The translations under genes and the position numbers were made by a program. The notes below the pieces were generated by a model, which was given only the letters and a program-made list of their open reading frames with translations, did no database searches and was not told the origin of the DNA. Below are positions 25,923-36,192 of a stretch of DNA of 64,000 nt, in pieces (position 1 is the stretch's first letter; the number at the start of each line of letters is the position of its first letter). Source of the DNA: an uncultured Eubacteriales bacterium (GTDB taxonomy: Bacteria; Bacillota; Clostridia; Peptostreptococcales; Anaerovoracaceae); assembly GCA_902795135.1 (NCBI GenBank), contig CADBJW010000011.1:62001-126000 (forward strand), read 5' to 3'.

Positions 25923-27581
25923 CTATTTCATGACTGCGCCGTGGGCAGCGGAGTCAACATATCTTTGATACCGAACCAGCCAGCCGCTCGTGACGGTCGG
26001 TTCCGGTGCAACGTACTCAGCACGTCTTGCGTCGAATTCTTCGTCGGTTACACGGGCGTTGATCTTTGCGTTAGGAATGTCGATATCGATGATATCCCCT
26101 TCCTTGAGCAGACCGATGTTTCCGCCCATTGCAGCCTCCGGACAAACGTGTCCGATGGATGCTCCCCTGGATGCTCCGCTGAATCTGCCGTCTGTGATCA
26201 GCGCAACGGTTTTGTCCAGTTTCATGCCGGCCAGAGCGCTGGTCGGATTGAGCATTTCCCGCATGCCAGGGCCGCCCTTAGGGCCTTCGTAGCGGATAAC
26301 GACAACGTCGCCATCAACGATTTTACCATCATAGATTGCGGAGATGGCTTCCTCTTCGCAGTTAAAGACACGGGCCGGACCGCTGTGAGCGAGCATTTCC
26401 GGAGCCACAGCACTTCTCTTGACAACGCAGCCATCCTGAGCGATGTTGCCCCACATAATCGCGATGCCGCCGGTTTCGCTATACGGATCCGTAACGGGAC
26501 GAATGCAGGACGTATCTTTAATGTGTGCGCCCTGAATGTTTTCGGCAACTGTCTTGCCCGTTGCTGTGATCAGACTCGTATCGATCACGCCGATTTTATC
26601 CAGTTCTGCCAATACAGCCGGAAGTCCGCCGGCGTTGTTCAGATCGTGCATGTGGGTGCCGCCGGCAGGTGCCAGATGGCAAAGGTTCGGAACCTTGCCG
26701 CTGTACTCGTTGAACAGCTTCAGGTCGAAATCGACGCCGGCTTCATTGGCAATGGCCAAAAGATGGAGCACCGTATTGGAGGAACATCCCAGAGCCATGT
26801 CACATGCCAGTGCATTTCGCAGTGACTTTTCGTTGATGATGTCACGCGCCTTAATGTCCTGTTCTACCAGATTCATGATCGCCATGCCTGCGTGCTTGGC
26901 CAGATGAATTCTGCCGGAGTGAACCGCAGGGATCGTACCGTTACCAGGAAGGGCAATACCAACCGCTTCTGCCAGACAGTTAATGCTGTTTGCAGTGTAC
27001 ATTCCGGAACAGGAGCCGCAGCCTGGACAAACGTTTTCTTCGTATTCCTGCAGACCGTCTTCATCGATGATGCCGGCTTTGTAAGCGCCAACGGCTTCAA
27101 ACATCTTTGAAAGGCTCGTCTCTTCACCGCCGACGAGACCGGACATCATTGGACCGCCGGAGCAGACTACGGCAGGAATATTCATCCGAACCGCTGCCAT
27201 GATCATGCCCGGAACGATTTTATCGCAGTTTGGAATCAGTACCAGTCCGTCTAAACCGTGAGCCATGGTCATCGTTTCTACGCTGTCCGCAATCAGTTCC
27301 CGGCTGGCCAGGGAATATTTCATTCCAATGTGACCCATGGCGATGCCATCACAAACGCCAATGGCCGGAACCTCGATCGGTGTTCCGCCGGCCATACGGA
27401 CGCCGGCTTTGACTGCTTCGGCAATTTTATCCAGATGCATATGTCCCGGAACGATTTCGCTCTTTGCGGAAACAACGCCGATCAAAGGCCGTTCCAGTTC
27501 TTCTTTTGTGTAACCCATGGCGTAGAACAGGCTCCGGTTTGGAGCACGTTCTGCGCCTTTCTTTACATTATCACTTCTCAT
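25923..27581 (-). CDS. ilvD: Dihydroxy-acid dehydratase
   Basis: 552 residues, the normal length. It removes water from 2,3-dihydroxy-isovalerate and 2,3-dihydroxy-3-methylvalerate to give the keto acids of valine and isoleucine. The Fe-S cluster cysteines are in [22 protein letters not shown] and [18 protein letters not shown]; the C-terminal [19 protein letters not shown] is also typical. It is the last gene of the - strand ilvB-ilvN-ilvC-ilvD operon, 20 bases after ilvC. The protein is cytoplasmic and probably oxygen-sensitive. Confidence 0.97.
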   Translation of the reverse strand: MRSDNVKKGAERAPNRSLFYAMGYTKEELERPLIGVVSAKSEIVPGHMHLDKIAEAVKAGVRMAGGTPIEVPAIGVCDGIAMGHIGMKYSLASRELIADSVETMTMAHGLDGLVLIPNCDKIVPGMIMAAVRMNIPAVVCSGGPMMSGLVGGEETSLSKMFEAVGAYKAGIIDEDGLQEYEENVCPGCGSCSGMYTANSINCLAEAVGIALPGNGTIPAVHSGRIHLAKHAGMAIMNLVEQDIKARDIINEKSLRNALACDMALGCSSNTVLHLLAIANEAGVDFDLKLFNEYSGKVPNLCHLAPAGGTHMHDLNNAGGLPAVLAELDKIGVIDTSLITATGKTVAENIQGAHIKDTSCIRPVTDPYSETGGIAIMWGNIAQDGCVVKRSAVAPEMLAHSGPARVFNCEEEAISAIYDGKIVDGDVVVIRYEGPKGGPGMREMLNPTSALAGMKLDKTVALITDGRFSGASRGASIGHVCPEAAMGGNIGLLKEGDIIDIDIPNAKINARVTDEEFDARRAEYVAPEPTVTSGWLVRYQRYVDSAAHGAVMK

Positions 27582-27601
27582 ATCTAAGTATCCTCATGAA
27601 A

Positions 27602-28615
<1,014 letters not shown>

Positions 28616-28660
28616 TTATATAAATATTGATTTGCGCTTAAAGCGTTTTTAACGGTTTGA

Positions 28661-29179
28661 TTATTCGTCATCCACGTTGTCCGATATGCTGGCATCGCCA
28701 CGATTGATGCCGGTAACACCGGTTCGGCATACGTCGATCAGCTCATAACAGCTCATCATATCCATGAATCCATCAATCTTTTTCGTGGATCCGGTCAATT
28801 CAATGATCATGCTGTTTCTCGAAAGGTCAACGATTCTTCCACGGTAGATTTCAACGATTTCCATAAGCTGGGAGCGGTCCTTTTTATCCGCCTTGACCTT
28901 CAGCAGCAAAAGCTCCCGGTAGATGCTCTTAGGACCCATGATGTCGATGGTCTTGACAAATTCCTGTTTCGCTGTCTGCGTCAGGATCTGGTCGAACTTT
29001 CTGTCATCACCGGTGGTTGCAATCGTGATTCTCGTCAGCTTCGGATCGTTGGTCGGTGAGGCGGTGAATGAGTCGATGTTGAAGCCGCGTCTTGCAAAGA
29101 GGCTTCCCAGTCTTGCGGTAACACCCGGTTCGTTGGATACCAGGATACTCAGTATTTCAGATCTTTCTGTTTTGTCCAT
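28661..29179 (-). CDS. ilvN: Acetolactate synthase small (regulatory) subunit, first set
   Basis: 172 residues: an N-terminal ACT domain (ILVSNEPGVTARLGSLFARRGFNIDS) that binds valine or other effectors, and a C-terminal ALS_ss domain. It gives feedback control to the large subunit encoded 12 bases upstream on the - strand. A second ilvN at 32857 is clearly different in sequence, so each large subunit has its own partner. Confidence 0.95.
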   Translation of the reverse strand: MDKTERSEILSILVSNEPGVTARLGSLFARRGFNIDSFTASPTNDPKLTRITIATTGDDRKFDQILTQTAKQEFVKTIDIMGPKSIYRELLLLKVKADKKDRSQLMEIVEIYRGRIVDLSRNSMIIELTGSTKKIDGFMDMMSCYELIDVCRTGVTGINRGDASISDNVDDE

Positions 29180-29191
29180 ATCATCTTCTCC

Positions 29192-30853
29192 TTATCCTAT
29201 GATCATATCTTCGATGGTGCCGCCGCCCGGTATCATCGGATAAACGTATTCTGATTTAGCAATGTGGCAATCGATCCAGACAGGACCTTTTTCCTTCAAT
29301 GCCTTTGCGAAAACTTCTTCGAATTCATCCGGCGTGTCGGCCTTGAAGCCTTTTGCTCCAAACCCCTCGGCAATTTTGAGGAAGTCGGTCTTTCGGTGAA
29401 GGTCCGTTGCGGAATACCGGTGGTCATAAAAGATTCCCTGCCACTGGTATACCATGCCGAGCACCTGATTGTTCATAATGATCGTGATGATTGGCAGCTC
29501 CTGACTGACCGCCGTACAGCCTTCGTTCAGGTTCATGTGGAAGGAACCATCCCCTGTAAAGTGGATGACTCTGGCATCCGGACATCCGACCTGAGCGCCG
29601 ATGGCGGCTCCATAGCCATATCCCATGGTTCCCAGTCCGCCGCTGGTAAGAAACTGCTTCGTGTGTTCGTGTTTCAGATACTGGGCCGCCCACATTTGAT
29701 GCTGACCGACGTCCGTAACATAAATCGTATCCTTATCGGTCATATCGCAAACCGAATGCAGAATCTCGCTCGGGTGCAGTTCGGCGTCCCCGCTCTTGAC
29801 GTCACCGGTCTTGCTTTTCCAGCCGGTTGCCAGTGACAGCCATTCCTCGTGACCGTTTTCTTTGATCAGAGGGAGCAATTGGGTGAGAAAATCTTTAATG
29901 TCCGCGGTGATGCCAAGGTCAACGAAAACGTTCTTGTTCAGTTCGCTCGCATCGATGTCGATCTGGATCTTCTGGGCGCGCTTACCGAATTTTTCCGGAT
30001 TCAGGGCGACTCGGTCACTGAATCTGGTTCCCAGAGCGATCATAAGATCAGCGCGGTCAAAGGCCTTGTTTGCGGCAATGGTTCCGTGCATTCCCGCCAT
30101 CCCCAGATTTTTAGGGTTGTCATAGCCGATGACGCCAGCCGACATCAGAGTATGTGCGGCCGGGATTCCGGCCTTATCCATAAGCTGCAAAAGCTCTTCT
30201 CCCGCATTGGAAGCAGCAACGCCGCCGCCGCAGTAGATGACTGGCTTTGAAGAAGCATTGATCATATCCGCAACTTTCTTTAGATCTGCCTTTTCAAAAG
30301 CCGGGAGAGGATCCTTATCGATTGGCTTTCTCGGTTTATAGTTGGTCATTGCGGCTGTAACGTCCTTGGTGATATCGATCAGAACCGGTCCTTTACGGCC
30401 GCTGGACGCGATTCGGAATGCGTTGTAGAGAGCATCTTCCAAATTGTCGATGTTGTTAATGAAGTAGGTGTGTTTTGTGACAGGAATCACGACGTTGGAA
30501 ATGCTGACTTCCTGAAACGCATCTCGGCCGATCAGACTATCCGGCACATTTGCCGTAATGGCAACGAGAGGGATGCTGTCCATAAATGCAGTAGCGATTC
30601 CGGTAACGAGATTGGTCGCGCCAGGTCCGCTGGTCGCGAAACACACTCCGGTTTTGCCGGTTGCACGGGCATATCCATCCGCTGCATGGGACGCGCCTTG
30701 TTCGTGTGCCGTCGTTACGACTTTAATCCGATCGCTATATTCATAAAGGGCATCGTAAAGGTTCAGCGCAGCACCGCCTGGATATCCAAAGACCGTATCC
30801 ACTCCGTGCTGCAACAGCACTTCCATAACTAGCTGTGAGCCATTCACTCTCAT
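29192..30853 (-). CDS. ilvB: Acetolactate synthase large (catalytic) subunit, first set
   Basis: 553 residues. The thiamine-diphosphate enzyme condenses two pyruvates, or pyruvate with 2-oxobutyrate. The catalytic Glu is in AHEQGASHAADGYAR, and the ThDP/Mg motif runs from GDGSFHMNLNE to IIMNNQVLGM. FAD-region sequences are present. The start follows AAGGAGGAATATAT. It is the first gene of the - strand ilvB-ilvN-ilvC-ilvD operon and lies head-to-head with the second ilvB. Confidence 0.96.
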   Translation of the reverse strand: MRVNGSQLVMEVLLQHGVDTVFGYPGGAALNLYDALYEYSDRIKVVTTAHEQGASHAADGYARATGKTGVCFATSGPGATNLVTGIATAFMDSIPLVAITANVPDSLIGRDAFQEVSISNVVIPVTKHTYFINNIDNLEDALYNAFRIASSGRKGPVLIDITKDVTAAMTNYKPRKPIDKDPLPAFEKADLKKVADMINASSKPVIYCGGGVAASNAGEELLQLMDKAGIPAAHTLMSAGVIGYDNPKNLGMAGMHGTIAANKAFDRADLMIALGTRFSDRVALNPEKFGKRAQKIQIDIDASELNKNVFVDLGITADIKDFLTQLLPLIKENGHEEWLSLATGWKSKTGDVKSGDAELHPSEILHSVCDMTDKDTIYVTDVGQHQMWAAQYLKHEHTKQFLTSGGLGTMGYGYGAAIGAQVGCPDARVIHFTGDGSFHMNLNEGCTAVSQELPIITIIMNNQVLGMVYQWQGIFYDHRYSATDLHRKTDFLKIAEGFGAKGFKADTPDEFEEVFAKALKEKGPVWIDCHIAKSEYVYPMIPGGGTIEDMIIG

Positions 30854-30892
30854 ATATATTCCTCCTTAAGTATTTGACAATGTCCTTAATAT

Positions 30893-30920
30893 ATTATATG
30901 CAAAGAGAAATGAAAAGCAA
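30893..30920 (-). promoter_or_regulatory. Promoter for ilvB-ilvN-ilvC-ilvD
   Basis: On the - strand, TTGCTT (complement of 30915-30920), a 16-base spacer and TATAAT (complement of 30893-30898). The leader to the ATG is short, about 35 bases, so I see no room for a T-box or peptide attenuator. Confidence 0.65.
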
Positions 30921-31002
30921 CCGTAAATATTCAAAAATTGTGTTAAAACACAATTAATTTTAAAAATCGATATGAATAAACACAAAAAATACCATTTAAT
31001 TA

Positions 31003-31058
31003 TTGACAAGGCATATAGCATTAAGATATAAATGTATTGAATAATATATTGGTATAAT
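31003..31058 (+). promoter_or_regulatory. Promoters for the second ilvB
   Basis: TTGACA (31003-31008) with TATAAA (31027-31032) after 18 bases, and an extended -10 TGGTATAAT ending at 31058 that could act alone. Both are in the AT-rich 230-base divergent region between the two ilvB genes, where a shared regulator could bind. Confidence 0.6.
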
Positions 31059-31086
31059 TTGGCTGGAAATCAATTGGAGGTAAACC

Positions 31087-32844
31087 ATGGGGAGGATGAC
31101 AGGAAACGAATTTTTCGTTAAGGCACTTCAGGAAGAGGGTGTAGAAAAGATTTTTGGATACCCGGGTGCCTGTGTCGTCGATATCTTCGATGAGATCTAC
31201 AAGCAGAATGACGTAGATCTGATTCTTCCGAGACACGAGCAGGGATTGATCCATGCTGCGGAAGGGTATGCCAGATCAACTGGCAAACCAGGTGTCTGTC
31301 TGGTAACAAGCGGGCCGGGAGCAACCAATCTCGTTACCGGGATTGCGGATGCGAATCTGGACAGTGTTCCTCTCGTTTGTTTTACAGGTCAGGTCGCAAC
31401 GAACCTGATCGGGAATGATACATTCCAGGAAGTCGACATCGTCGGCATTACGAGAAATATTACGAAATATTCCATGATGGTACGGGAACGAAGTGAGCTG
31501 AACAAGGCAATCAAAGAGGCCTTCTTTATTGCTACTTCAGGACGTCCGGGACCGGTTCTGGTGGACTTGCCAAAGGATGTAATGGCGCAGGTCGGAAGCG
31601 ATGAATATCCGAAGCGAGTCAGCCTTCCGGGATACAAGCCGAACACAAAGGTCCACGATGGTCAGATCAAGCGTGCCATTAAAATGATATACAAAGCGAA
31701 AAAACCGTTGTTTATTCTGGGCGGCGGAGTTAAGATCGCCGGCGCAGCAGACAAAATGTGCGAGCTTATGGAAGCAACCGGCATTCCGGCGGTTACGACG
31801 ATCATGGGTAAGGGCAGCGTGCCGACAAACCACGAACTGTATTTCGGAAACGTAGGTATGCATGGATGCTATGCGGCGAACAATGCAGTCAACAACTGCG
31901 ATTTGCTCATTTCCATCGGCACCCGGTTCAACGACAGAATTACCGGCAAGCTGGGAACTTTCGCAACGAAGGCTAAAATCATCCATATCGATATCGATAC
32001 GGCGTCCATTTCAAAGAACGTAAATGTTGACGTTCCTCTCGTTGGAGACGCCAAGGAAGCCATCCGCAAGCTTCTGGCAGAGGCGAAGGAGCTGGGCCAG
32101 ACGGAAGCGATGAACGTCGGCTGGGTAAACCAGCTTCAGGCATGGAGTGAAGAGCATCCGCTCTATATGAATAAAAAGGACAAGCTGACGCCAAAGGAAA
32201 TCATCGATGCCATCAACGAGCTGTATGATGAACCGATCGTTACCACAGACGTTGGGCAGCACCAGATGTGGACTACACAGTTCTTCGAAATCTATGGCAA
32301 ACGTCAGCTGATTACCAGCGGCGGTCTGGGAACCATGGGATACGGCCTTCCGTCCGCCATCGGGGCGGCCATCGGAAATCCTGGGCGTGACGTCATTGCC
32401 ATTGCAGGCGACGGTGGGTTCCAGATGAATTCACAGGAACTGGCCACGGCGACCCTGAATGAACTTCCGGTTACCATCTGCGTGTTCAACAACGGATATC
32501 TGGGCATGGTACGACAGTGGCAGGATCTGTTCTACAGCAAGGCCTATGCGGGCACCTGTCTAAAGCGGCGCAAAAGCTGTGAGGCGAAAGGGTGCAATGT
32601 CCTTTGTGATGGCAGGAGTGACGATTGTCCGGAATACGTTCCGGATTTCGTAAAGTTGGCAGAAGCCTACGGAGCGCAGGGACTTCGGGTTACAAAAGCA
32701 GAAGAGATTGCCGATGCCTTTGCGAAAGCAAAAGCCAAGAAAGACGGCCCTACGCTGATTGAGTTTATTGTGGAAGACGAAGAACTGGTACTGCCGATGA
32801 TCAAGCCGGGCGGACCGATTACGGATCTTATCACGAGCGTTTAA
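31087..32844 (+). CDS. ilvB: Acetolactate synthase large subunit, second set, with Cys-rich insertion
   Basis: 585 residues, about 30 longer than the first copy. The catalytic Glu is in PRHEQGLIHAAEGYAR and the ThDP motif is GDGGFQMNSQE with FNNGYLGM. The extra length is mainly an insertion near residues 490-515 (CLKRRKSCEAKGCNVLCDG, then DDC) with five closely spaced Cys, just before PDFVKLAEAYG. A four-Cys cluster like this could bind a metal or act as a redox switch; that is inference. The start ATG follows TTGGAGGTAAACC. It is followed 12 bases later by its own ilvN. Confidence 0.95.
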   Translation: MGRMTGNEFFVKALQEEGVEKIFGYPGACVVDIFDEIYKQNDVDLILPRHEQGLIHAAEGYARSTGKPGVCLVTSGPGATNLVTGIADANLDSVPLVCFTGQVATNLIGNDTFQEVDIVGITRNITKYSMMVRERSELNKAIKEAFFIATSGRPGPVLVDLPKDVMAQVGSDEYPKRVSLPGYKPNTKVHDGQIKRAIKMIYKAKKPLFILGGGVKIAGAADKMCELMEATGIPAVTTIMGKGSVPTNHELYFGNVGMHGCYAANNAVNNCDLLISIGTRFNDRITGKLGTFATKAKIIHIDIDTASISKNVNVDVPLVGDAKEAIRKLLAEAKELGQTEAMNVGWVNQLQAWSEEHPLYMNKKDKLTPKEIIDAINELYDEPIVTTDVGQHQMWTTQFFEIYGKRQLITSGGLGTMGYGLPSAIGAAIGNPGRDVIAIAGDGGFQMNSQELATATLNELPVTICVFNNGYLGMVRQWQDLFYSKAYAGTCLKRRKSCEAKGCNVLCDGRSDDCPEYVPDFVKLAEAYGAQGLRVTKAEEIADAFAKAKAKKDGPTLIEFIVEDEELVLPMIKPGGPITDLITSV

Positions 32845-32856
32845 GGAGGGCATGAA

Positions 32857-33375
32857 ATGAACAAAGATAACAATGGAATGAAAAGACGATGGATCTCCCT
32901 CTTTGTTGAGAACCGCATTGGTGTACTGGCCAGAATATCGGGGCTACTTAGCGGGAAGTCCTATAACATTCACAGTCTGACTGTAGGAGAAACGGAGGAC
33001 CATTCGATTTCGCGAATGACCATCTGTGTGGATGCAGATGATAATACCTATGAGCAGATCAAAAAGCAATTTAACCGCAGCGTTGAAGTCATCAAGGTCA
33101 TAGACTATACGGACATTTCGATCCGGACGAAGGAGGTTATGTTCATCAAGATCCGTGGCGTAACCGACAAGACCCGTACGGAAATTTTCCAGATGGCAGA
33201 GGCCTTTAAGTTTCAGGTTAAGGACATGGATAAAACCAGCGTTCTGATCGAATCCTGCAGAACGGAGGTCAAGAACGATTCCATCCTGAACGTGATCAAT
33301 GAGCGATTCAACAATATCGAAGTCGTACGGGGAGGCCCGGTGGCCATTGAGAGCATCAGCATGCAGGACCGATAA
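32857..33375 (+). CDS. ilvN: Acetolactate synthase small subunit, second set
   Basis: 172 residues with an N-terminal ACT domain (VENRIGVLARISGLLSGKSYNIHSL) and the ALS_ss C-domain. GVL-RI-GL is the usual effector loop. It pairs with the adjacent second large subunit. Confidence 0.94.
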   Translation: MNKDNNGMKRRWISLFVENRIGVLARISGLLSGKSYNIHSLTVGETEDHSISRMTICVDADDNTYEQIKKQFNRSVEVIKVIDYTDISIRTKEVMFIKIRGVTDKTRTEIFQMAEAFKFQVKDMDKTSVLIESCRTEVKNDSILNVINERFNNIEVVRGGPVAIESISMQDR

Positions 33376-33381
33376 AAGCGT

Positions 33382-33410
33382 TTGCTGAGGCAGTCAAAAA
33401 GTAGTAAGAT
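33382..33410 (+). promoter_or_regulatory. Promoter for ilvE
   Basis: TTGCTG at 33382-33387, 17 bases, TAAGAT at 33405-33410. It lies in the 97-base gap after the second ilvN. Confidence 0.5.
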
Positions 33411-33472
33411 AGTATCGTTAAATATAGCTTTTGATTTAACATTTCGAATACATTAATAAAAGGAGTCTGAAC

Positions 33473-34546
33473 ATGAAATATGAATTTCCAGTAACCAGAA
33501 CAACAAATCCTAAAGAAAAACCAGATCCAAACAATCTGCCTTTTGGCAAATATTTTACGGATCACATGTTCCTGATGGAATACGATGAAGGTCAGGGATG
33601 GCATGACGGTAGAGTCGTTCCGTACGCACCGATCGTGCTGGACCCGGCAGCCCTCGTTCTCCACTATGGACAGGAAATGTTCGAAGGATTGAAGGCATAT
33701 AAAAACGTCAAGAATGGCAGAGTACAGCTTTTCAGACCGGACATGAACGCGAAGAGAACGAACCGGACCAACGACCGGCTTTGTATTCCTCCGATGGACG
33801 AAGAACTGTATGTAGCAGCGGTCAAGGCCATCGTCAAGGAAGATGCGGACTGGATCCCGGAAGTAAAAGATACATCTCTTTACATTCGACCATATATCAT
33901 TGCGACAGAACCGTATCTGGGAATCAGAAATTCAAAAAAGTTCCTCTTTGTTATTATTCTCAGCCCATCCGGCCCTTACTATCCGAATGGTCTGCAGCCA
34001 ACGAAGCTCTATGTAGAAGACACTTATGTCAGAGCGGTCAAGGGTGGAACCGGTGAAGCCAAGTGCGGCGGAAACTATGCCAGCGGCCTGAAGGCACAGG
34101 TCATTGCTCATGAGAAGGGTTTTGAACAGATTCTGTGGCTCGATGGCAGAGAACAGAAATACGTCGAAGAAGTCGGAACATCCAATGCCTTCTTCGTCAT
34201 CGGTGATGAAATCATCACAGCCCCTCTCGGCGGCAGCATTCTGCCGGGTATTACCCGGGATTCCTGCATTCAGGTTCTGCGGAAAAAGGGCTATAACATG
34301 GTTGAAAGACCGCTTTCCATCGACGAAATCGAGGAAGCTTATGACAAGGGTGAATTCAAGGAAATGTTTGCGTCCGGTACGGCTGCAATCATCTCACCGG
34401 TTGGCCTTCTCAGATACAAGGACAAGGATATGGTCATCAACGGTGGAAACATTGGTCCAATCGCGCAGCTTCTGTACGATACGATCTATGGAACACAGAT
34501 TGGTAAGATCGAAGATGAATTTGGCTGGGTAGATCCAGTAGAATAA
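33473..34546 (+). CDS. ilvE: Branched-chain amino acid aminotransferase
   Basis: 357 residues, a fold-type IV PLP enzyme of the longer BCAT group. Typical segments are FGKYFTDHMF, HYGQEMFEGLKAY, the PLP-Lys region AKCGGNYASGLKAQ and the signature YVEEVGTSNAFFV. It moves the amino group between glutamate and the keto acids of Val, Leu and Ile, in either direction, in the cytoplasm. An AGGAG site lies before the ATG. With both ilv operons, it completes valine and isoleucine synthesis from pyruvate and 2-oxobutyrate; leu genes are not in the window. Confidence 0.96.
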   Translation: MKYEFPVTRTTNPKEKPDPNNLPFGKYFTDHMFLMEYDEGQGWHDGRVVPYAPIVLDPAALVLHYGQEMFEGLKAYKNVKNGRVQLFRPDMNAKRTNRTNDRLCIPPMDEELYVAAVKAIVKEDADWIPEVKDTSLYIRPYIIATEPYLGIRNSKKFLFVIILSPSGPYYPNGLQPTKLYVEDTYVRAVKGGTGEAKCGGNYASGLKAQVIAHEKGFEQILWLDGREQKYVEEVGTSNAFFVIGDEIITAPLGGSILPGITRDSCIQVLRKKGYNMVERPLSIDEIEEAYDKGEFKEMFASGTAAIISPVGLLRYKDKDMVINGGNIGPIAQLLYDTIYGTQIGKIEDEFGWVDPVE

Positions 34547-34558
34547 AGTGTTGAAATC

Positions 34559-34587
34559 AATCGCATCGGATTTTATCCGGTGCGATT
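34559..34587 (+). other. 12-bp hairpin between ilvE and the flavodoxin gene
   Basis: AATCGCATCGGA (34559-34570) pairs with TCCGGTGCGATT (34576-34587) with one G-T pair and a 5-base loop. There is no T-run after it, and the flavodoxin ATG is 12 bases downstream. It may stabilise the ilvE message end or limit read-through. Confidence 0.6.
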
Positions 34588-34598
34588 ACTGTAAGTGT

Positions 34599-35219
34599 AT
34601 GAAAAAGATTCTTATTTTAACAGCAAGTCCGAGAAAAAACGGAAATACGAACGCATTGGTCCAGTCTTTTGCCAAGGAACTGGAAGGGGCAGGTGAGGCG
34701 GTCTCTTACGAAATCGTGGATCTTTATGACCAGAACATCCATCCATGCATTGCCTGCCGGTGCTGCCAGACGGAATGGGACGAGTGGTTCTGCGTGCAGG
34801 AAGACGATATGACAGAGGGCGCAGGCCTGTTTGAGCAGATCCTCGCAGCAGATCTGCTGGTTTTAGCGACCCCGATCTACGCCTGGTACTGTACGGCTCC
34901 CATGAAGGCGCTTCTCGACCGGTGTGTTTACGCCCTCAACAAATACTACGACGATGCGGCAGGAACCCATCAGGGCATGCGGGGACCATCCCTTTGGGCA
35001 GGCAAGAAAGTCGCTCTCATTACCACCTGCGGCTATCCACCAGAGAAGGGAGCAGATCTTCTGGAAGAAGGATTGCAACGATACTGCAAGCACTCGCAAC
35101 TTGAATATATGGGAAGTCTGGTGGAACGGCACATGGGATACCGGACCGCGTTTATGGATGAGGACAAAGAAAACCATGCAAAGGCTTTTGCACAGAATCT
35201 GCTGCAGCAGCTGAAATAA
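34599..35219 (+). CDS. Flavodoxin-fold NAD(P)H-dependent FMN reductase
   Basis: 206 residues from the ATG at 34599, where the flavodoxin strand KKILILTASPRKNGNTNAL begins; an upstream in-frame start at 34548 would read through a hairpin. The SPRKNGNT phosphate loop binds FMN, and ATPIYAWYCTAPMKALLDR is the second FMN loop. The IACRCCQ segment with adjacent Cys is seen in iron-sulfur flavoprotein-like relatives, but not enough Cys are present for a cluster claim. It is a cytoplasmic reductase of unknown electron acceptor. No strong ribosome site is visible. Confidence 0.85.
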   Translation: MKKILILTASPRKNGNTNALVQSFAKELEGAGEAVSYEIVDLYDQNIHPCIACRCCQTEWDEWFCVQEDDMTEGAGLFEQILAADLLVLATPIYAWYCTAPMKALLDRCVYALNKYYDDAAGTHQGMRGPSLWAGKKVALITTCGYPPEKGADLLEEGLQRYCKHSQLEYMGSLVERHMGYRTAFMDEDKENHAKAFAQNLLQQLK

Positions 35220-35240
35220 TCAGAGAAAGGACGTATTTGA

Positions 35241-35630
35241 ATGACGAAAGAATGCCTATTGGACCGTGAACAATACCCTTACGCGGAATTCTTTGGAGTG
35301 GAAATACTGGAAGCCGATGAACAATCGGCATACGGCAGGTTTCAGGCCCGTGAGGAATTCACGGATATGCTGGGACATGTAACCGGCGGAGCCTACGCTT
35401 CACTGGCCGATGCCATTGGCGGAGCTGCTGCCCGGGCAACCGGCGATATGTATGTGACACAGAACTGCAGCCTGCAGTTTTACCAGAGCACGGAGCCCAT
35501 CGATAAGGTGTTGATCGCAAAAGCAACGATCCGTCACCGGGGTTCACGCACCTGCATCGCAGCCGTGGAGCTTTTGCATGAGGACGGAACGGTTGTCTGT
35601 GATGGGCAGTTCTCCTATTCGAAAATATGA
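35241..35630 (+). CDS. Hotdog-fold acyl-CoA thioesterase (PaaI type)
   Basis: 129 residues of 4HBT/PaaI hotdog fold: GHVTGGAYASLADAIGG holds the central helix with the catalytic acidic residue, and NCSLQFYQS and GSRTCIAAVEL form the sheet. Such proteins hydrolyse phenylacetyl-CoA or other acyl-CoAs. It begins 21 bases after the flavodoxin gene with AGAAAGGA in front. The substrate is unknown. Confidence 0.85.
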   Translation: MTKECLLDREQYPYAEFFGVEILEADEQSAYGRFQAREEFTDMLGHVTGGAYASLADAIGGAAARATGDMYVTQNCSLQFYQSTEPIDKVLIAKATIRHRGSRTCIAAVELLHEDGTVVCDGQFSYSKI

Positions 35631-35647
35631 GGGTAGAGAAAAAACAG

Positions 35648-35676
35648 TAGACAATTGCGGGCAGGAAAAGTATATT
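35648..35676 (+). promoter_or_regulatory. Promoter for the rhodanese gene
   Basis: TAGACA at 35648-35653, 17 bases, TATATT at 35671-35676. Confidence 0.55.
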
Positions 35677-35712
35677 AGACGTAGAGAGGACGATTGAAAT
35701 AGGAGGATTATT

Positions 35713-36024
35713 ATGTTTGGATTCAGAAAACCGAATATTAATGACGGCCTTGAAATTTACAAGAATACACCTGGCGCGGTTCTTGTGGATGTAAGGACAA
35801 AGGACGAGTTTAAGATGGGTAGAATACCCGGAAGCATCAACATCCCTTTGAATAAGCTGAGCCTGCTCGAAAAACATGCGGAACTGGATACACCGGTGTT
35901 CGTATATTGTCTGAACGGAGCCAGAGCGGAACGCGCTATGAAGAGACTGAAACGCAAAGGCTACACCAGAGTGGTTAGTTTGGGCGGCGTAAAAGGCTAT
36001 GACGGCGGCATTGAAAATGGATAA
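35713..36024 (+). CDS. Single-domain rhodanese-like protein
   Basis: 103 residues after AGGAGG. The rhodanese pattern is complete: VLVDVRTKDEFKMGRIPGS, then the active-site loop VYCLNGARAERA with Cys at about residue 60 and Arg five residues on, then GYTRVVSLGG. Proteins of this size carry persulfide sulfur in the cytoplasm. It stands alone with its own promoter. Confidence 0.9.
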   Translation: MFGFRKPNINDGLEIYKNTPGAVLVDVRTKDEFKMGRIPGSINIPLNKLSLLEKHAELDTPVFVYCLNGARAERAMKRLKRKGYTRVVSLGGVKGYDGGIENG

Positions 36025-36149
36025 TAATACCTTGGAAAAGGCTGTTATTCAATAAAATGCTTGCATTTTCATAGGATATAAAATAAAATACTTATGTGGT
36101 TATCCCCCTGATAACCTCATTAATCTCTAATCCCAATACCCCTTTTAAC

Positions 36150-36178
36150 AAAAGAGACCTTCGGGTCTCTTTTGTTGT
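36150..36178 (+). terminator. Terminator upstream of the exonuclease gene
   Basis: AAAAGAGACC (36150-36159) pairs with GGTCTCTTTT (36164-36173) around a TTCG tetraloop, followed by GTTGTG. A weaker hairpin GGTTATC/GATAACC lies near 36097-36116. Both are between the rhodanese gene and the next promoter. Confidence 0.85.
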
Positions 36179-36186
36179 GTTATAAT
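36178..36186 (+). promoter_or_regulatory. Extended -10 promoter producing a probable leaderless mRNA
   Basis: TGTTATAAT is a full extended -10 (TGn plus TATAAT at 36181-36186). The expected start of transcription, about 7 bases after the last T, is 36193, which is the A of the ATG. No ribosome site precedes that ATG. Confidence 0.7.
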
Positions 36187-36192
36187 AAACCC

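Noticed and set aside
30854..31086. T-box or leader-peptide attenuator for the ilv genes
   Set aside because: Leaders are too short, and no specifier loop, T-box sequence or run of Leu/Val/Ile codons with terminator was found.
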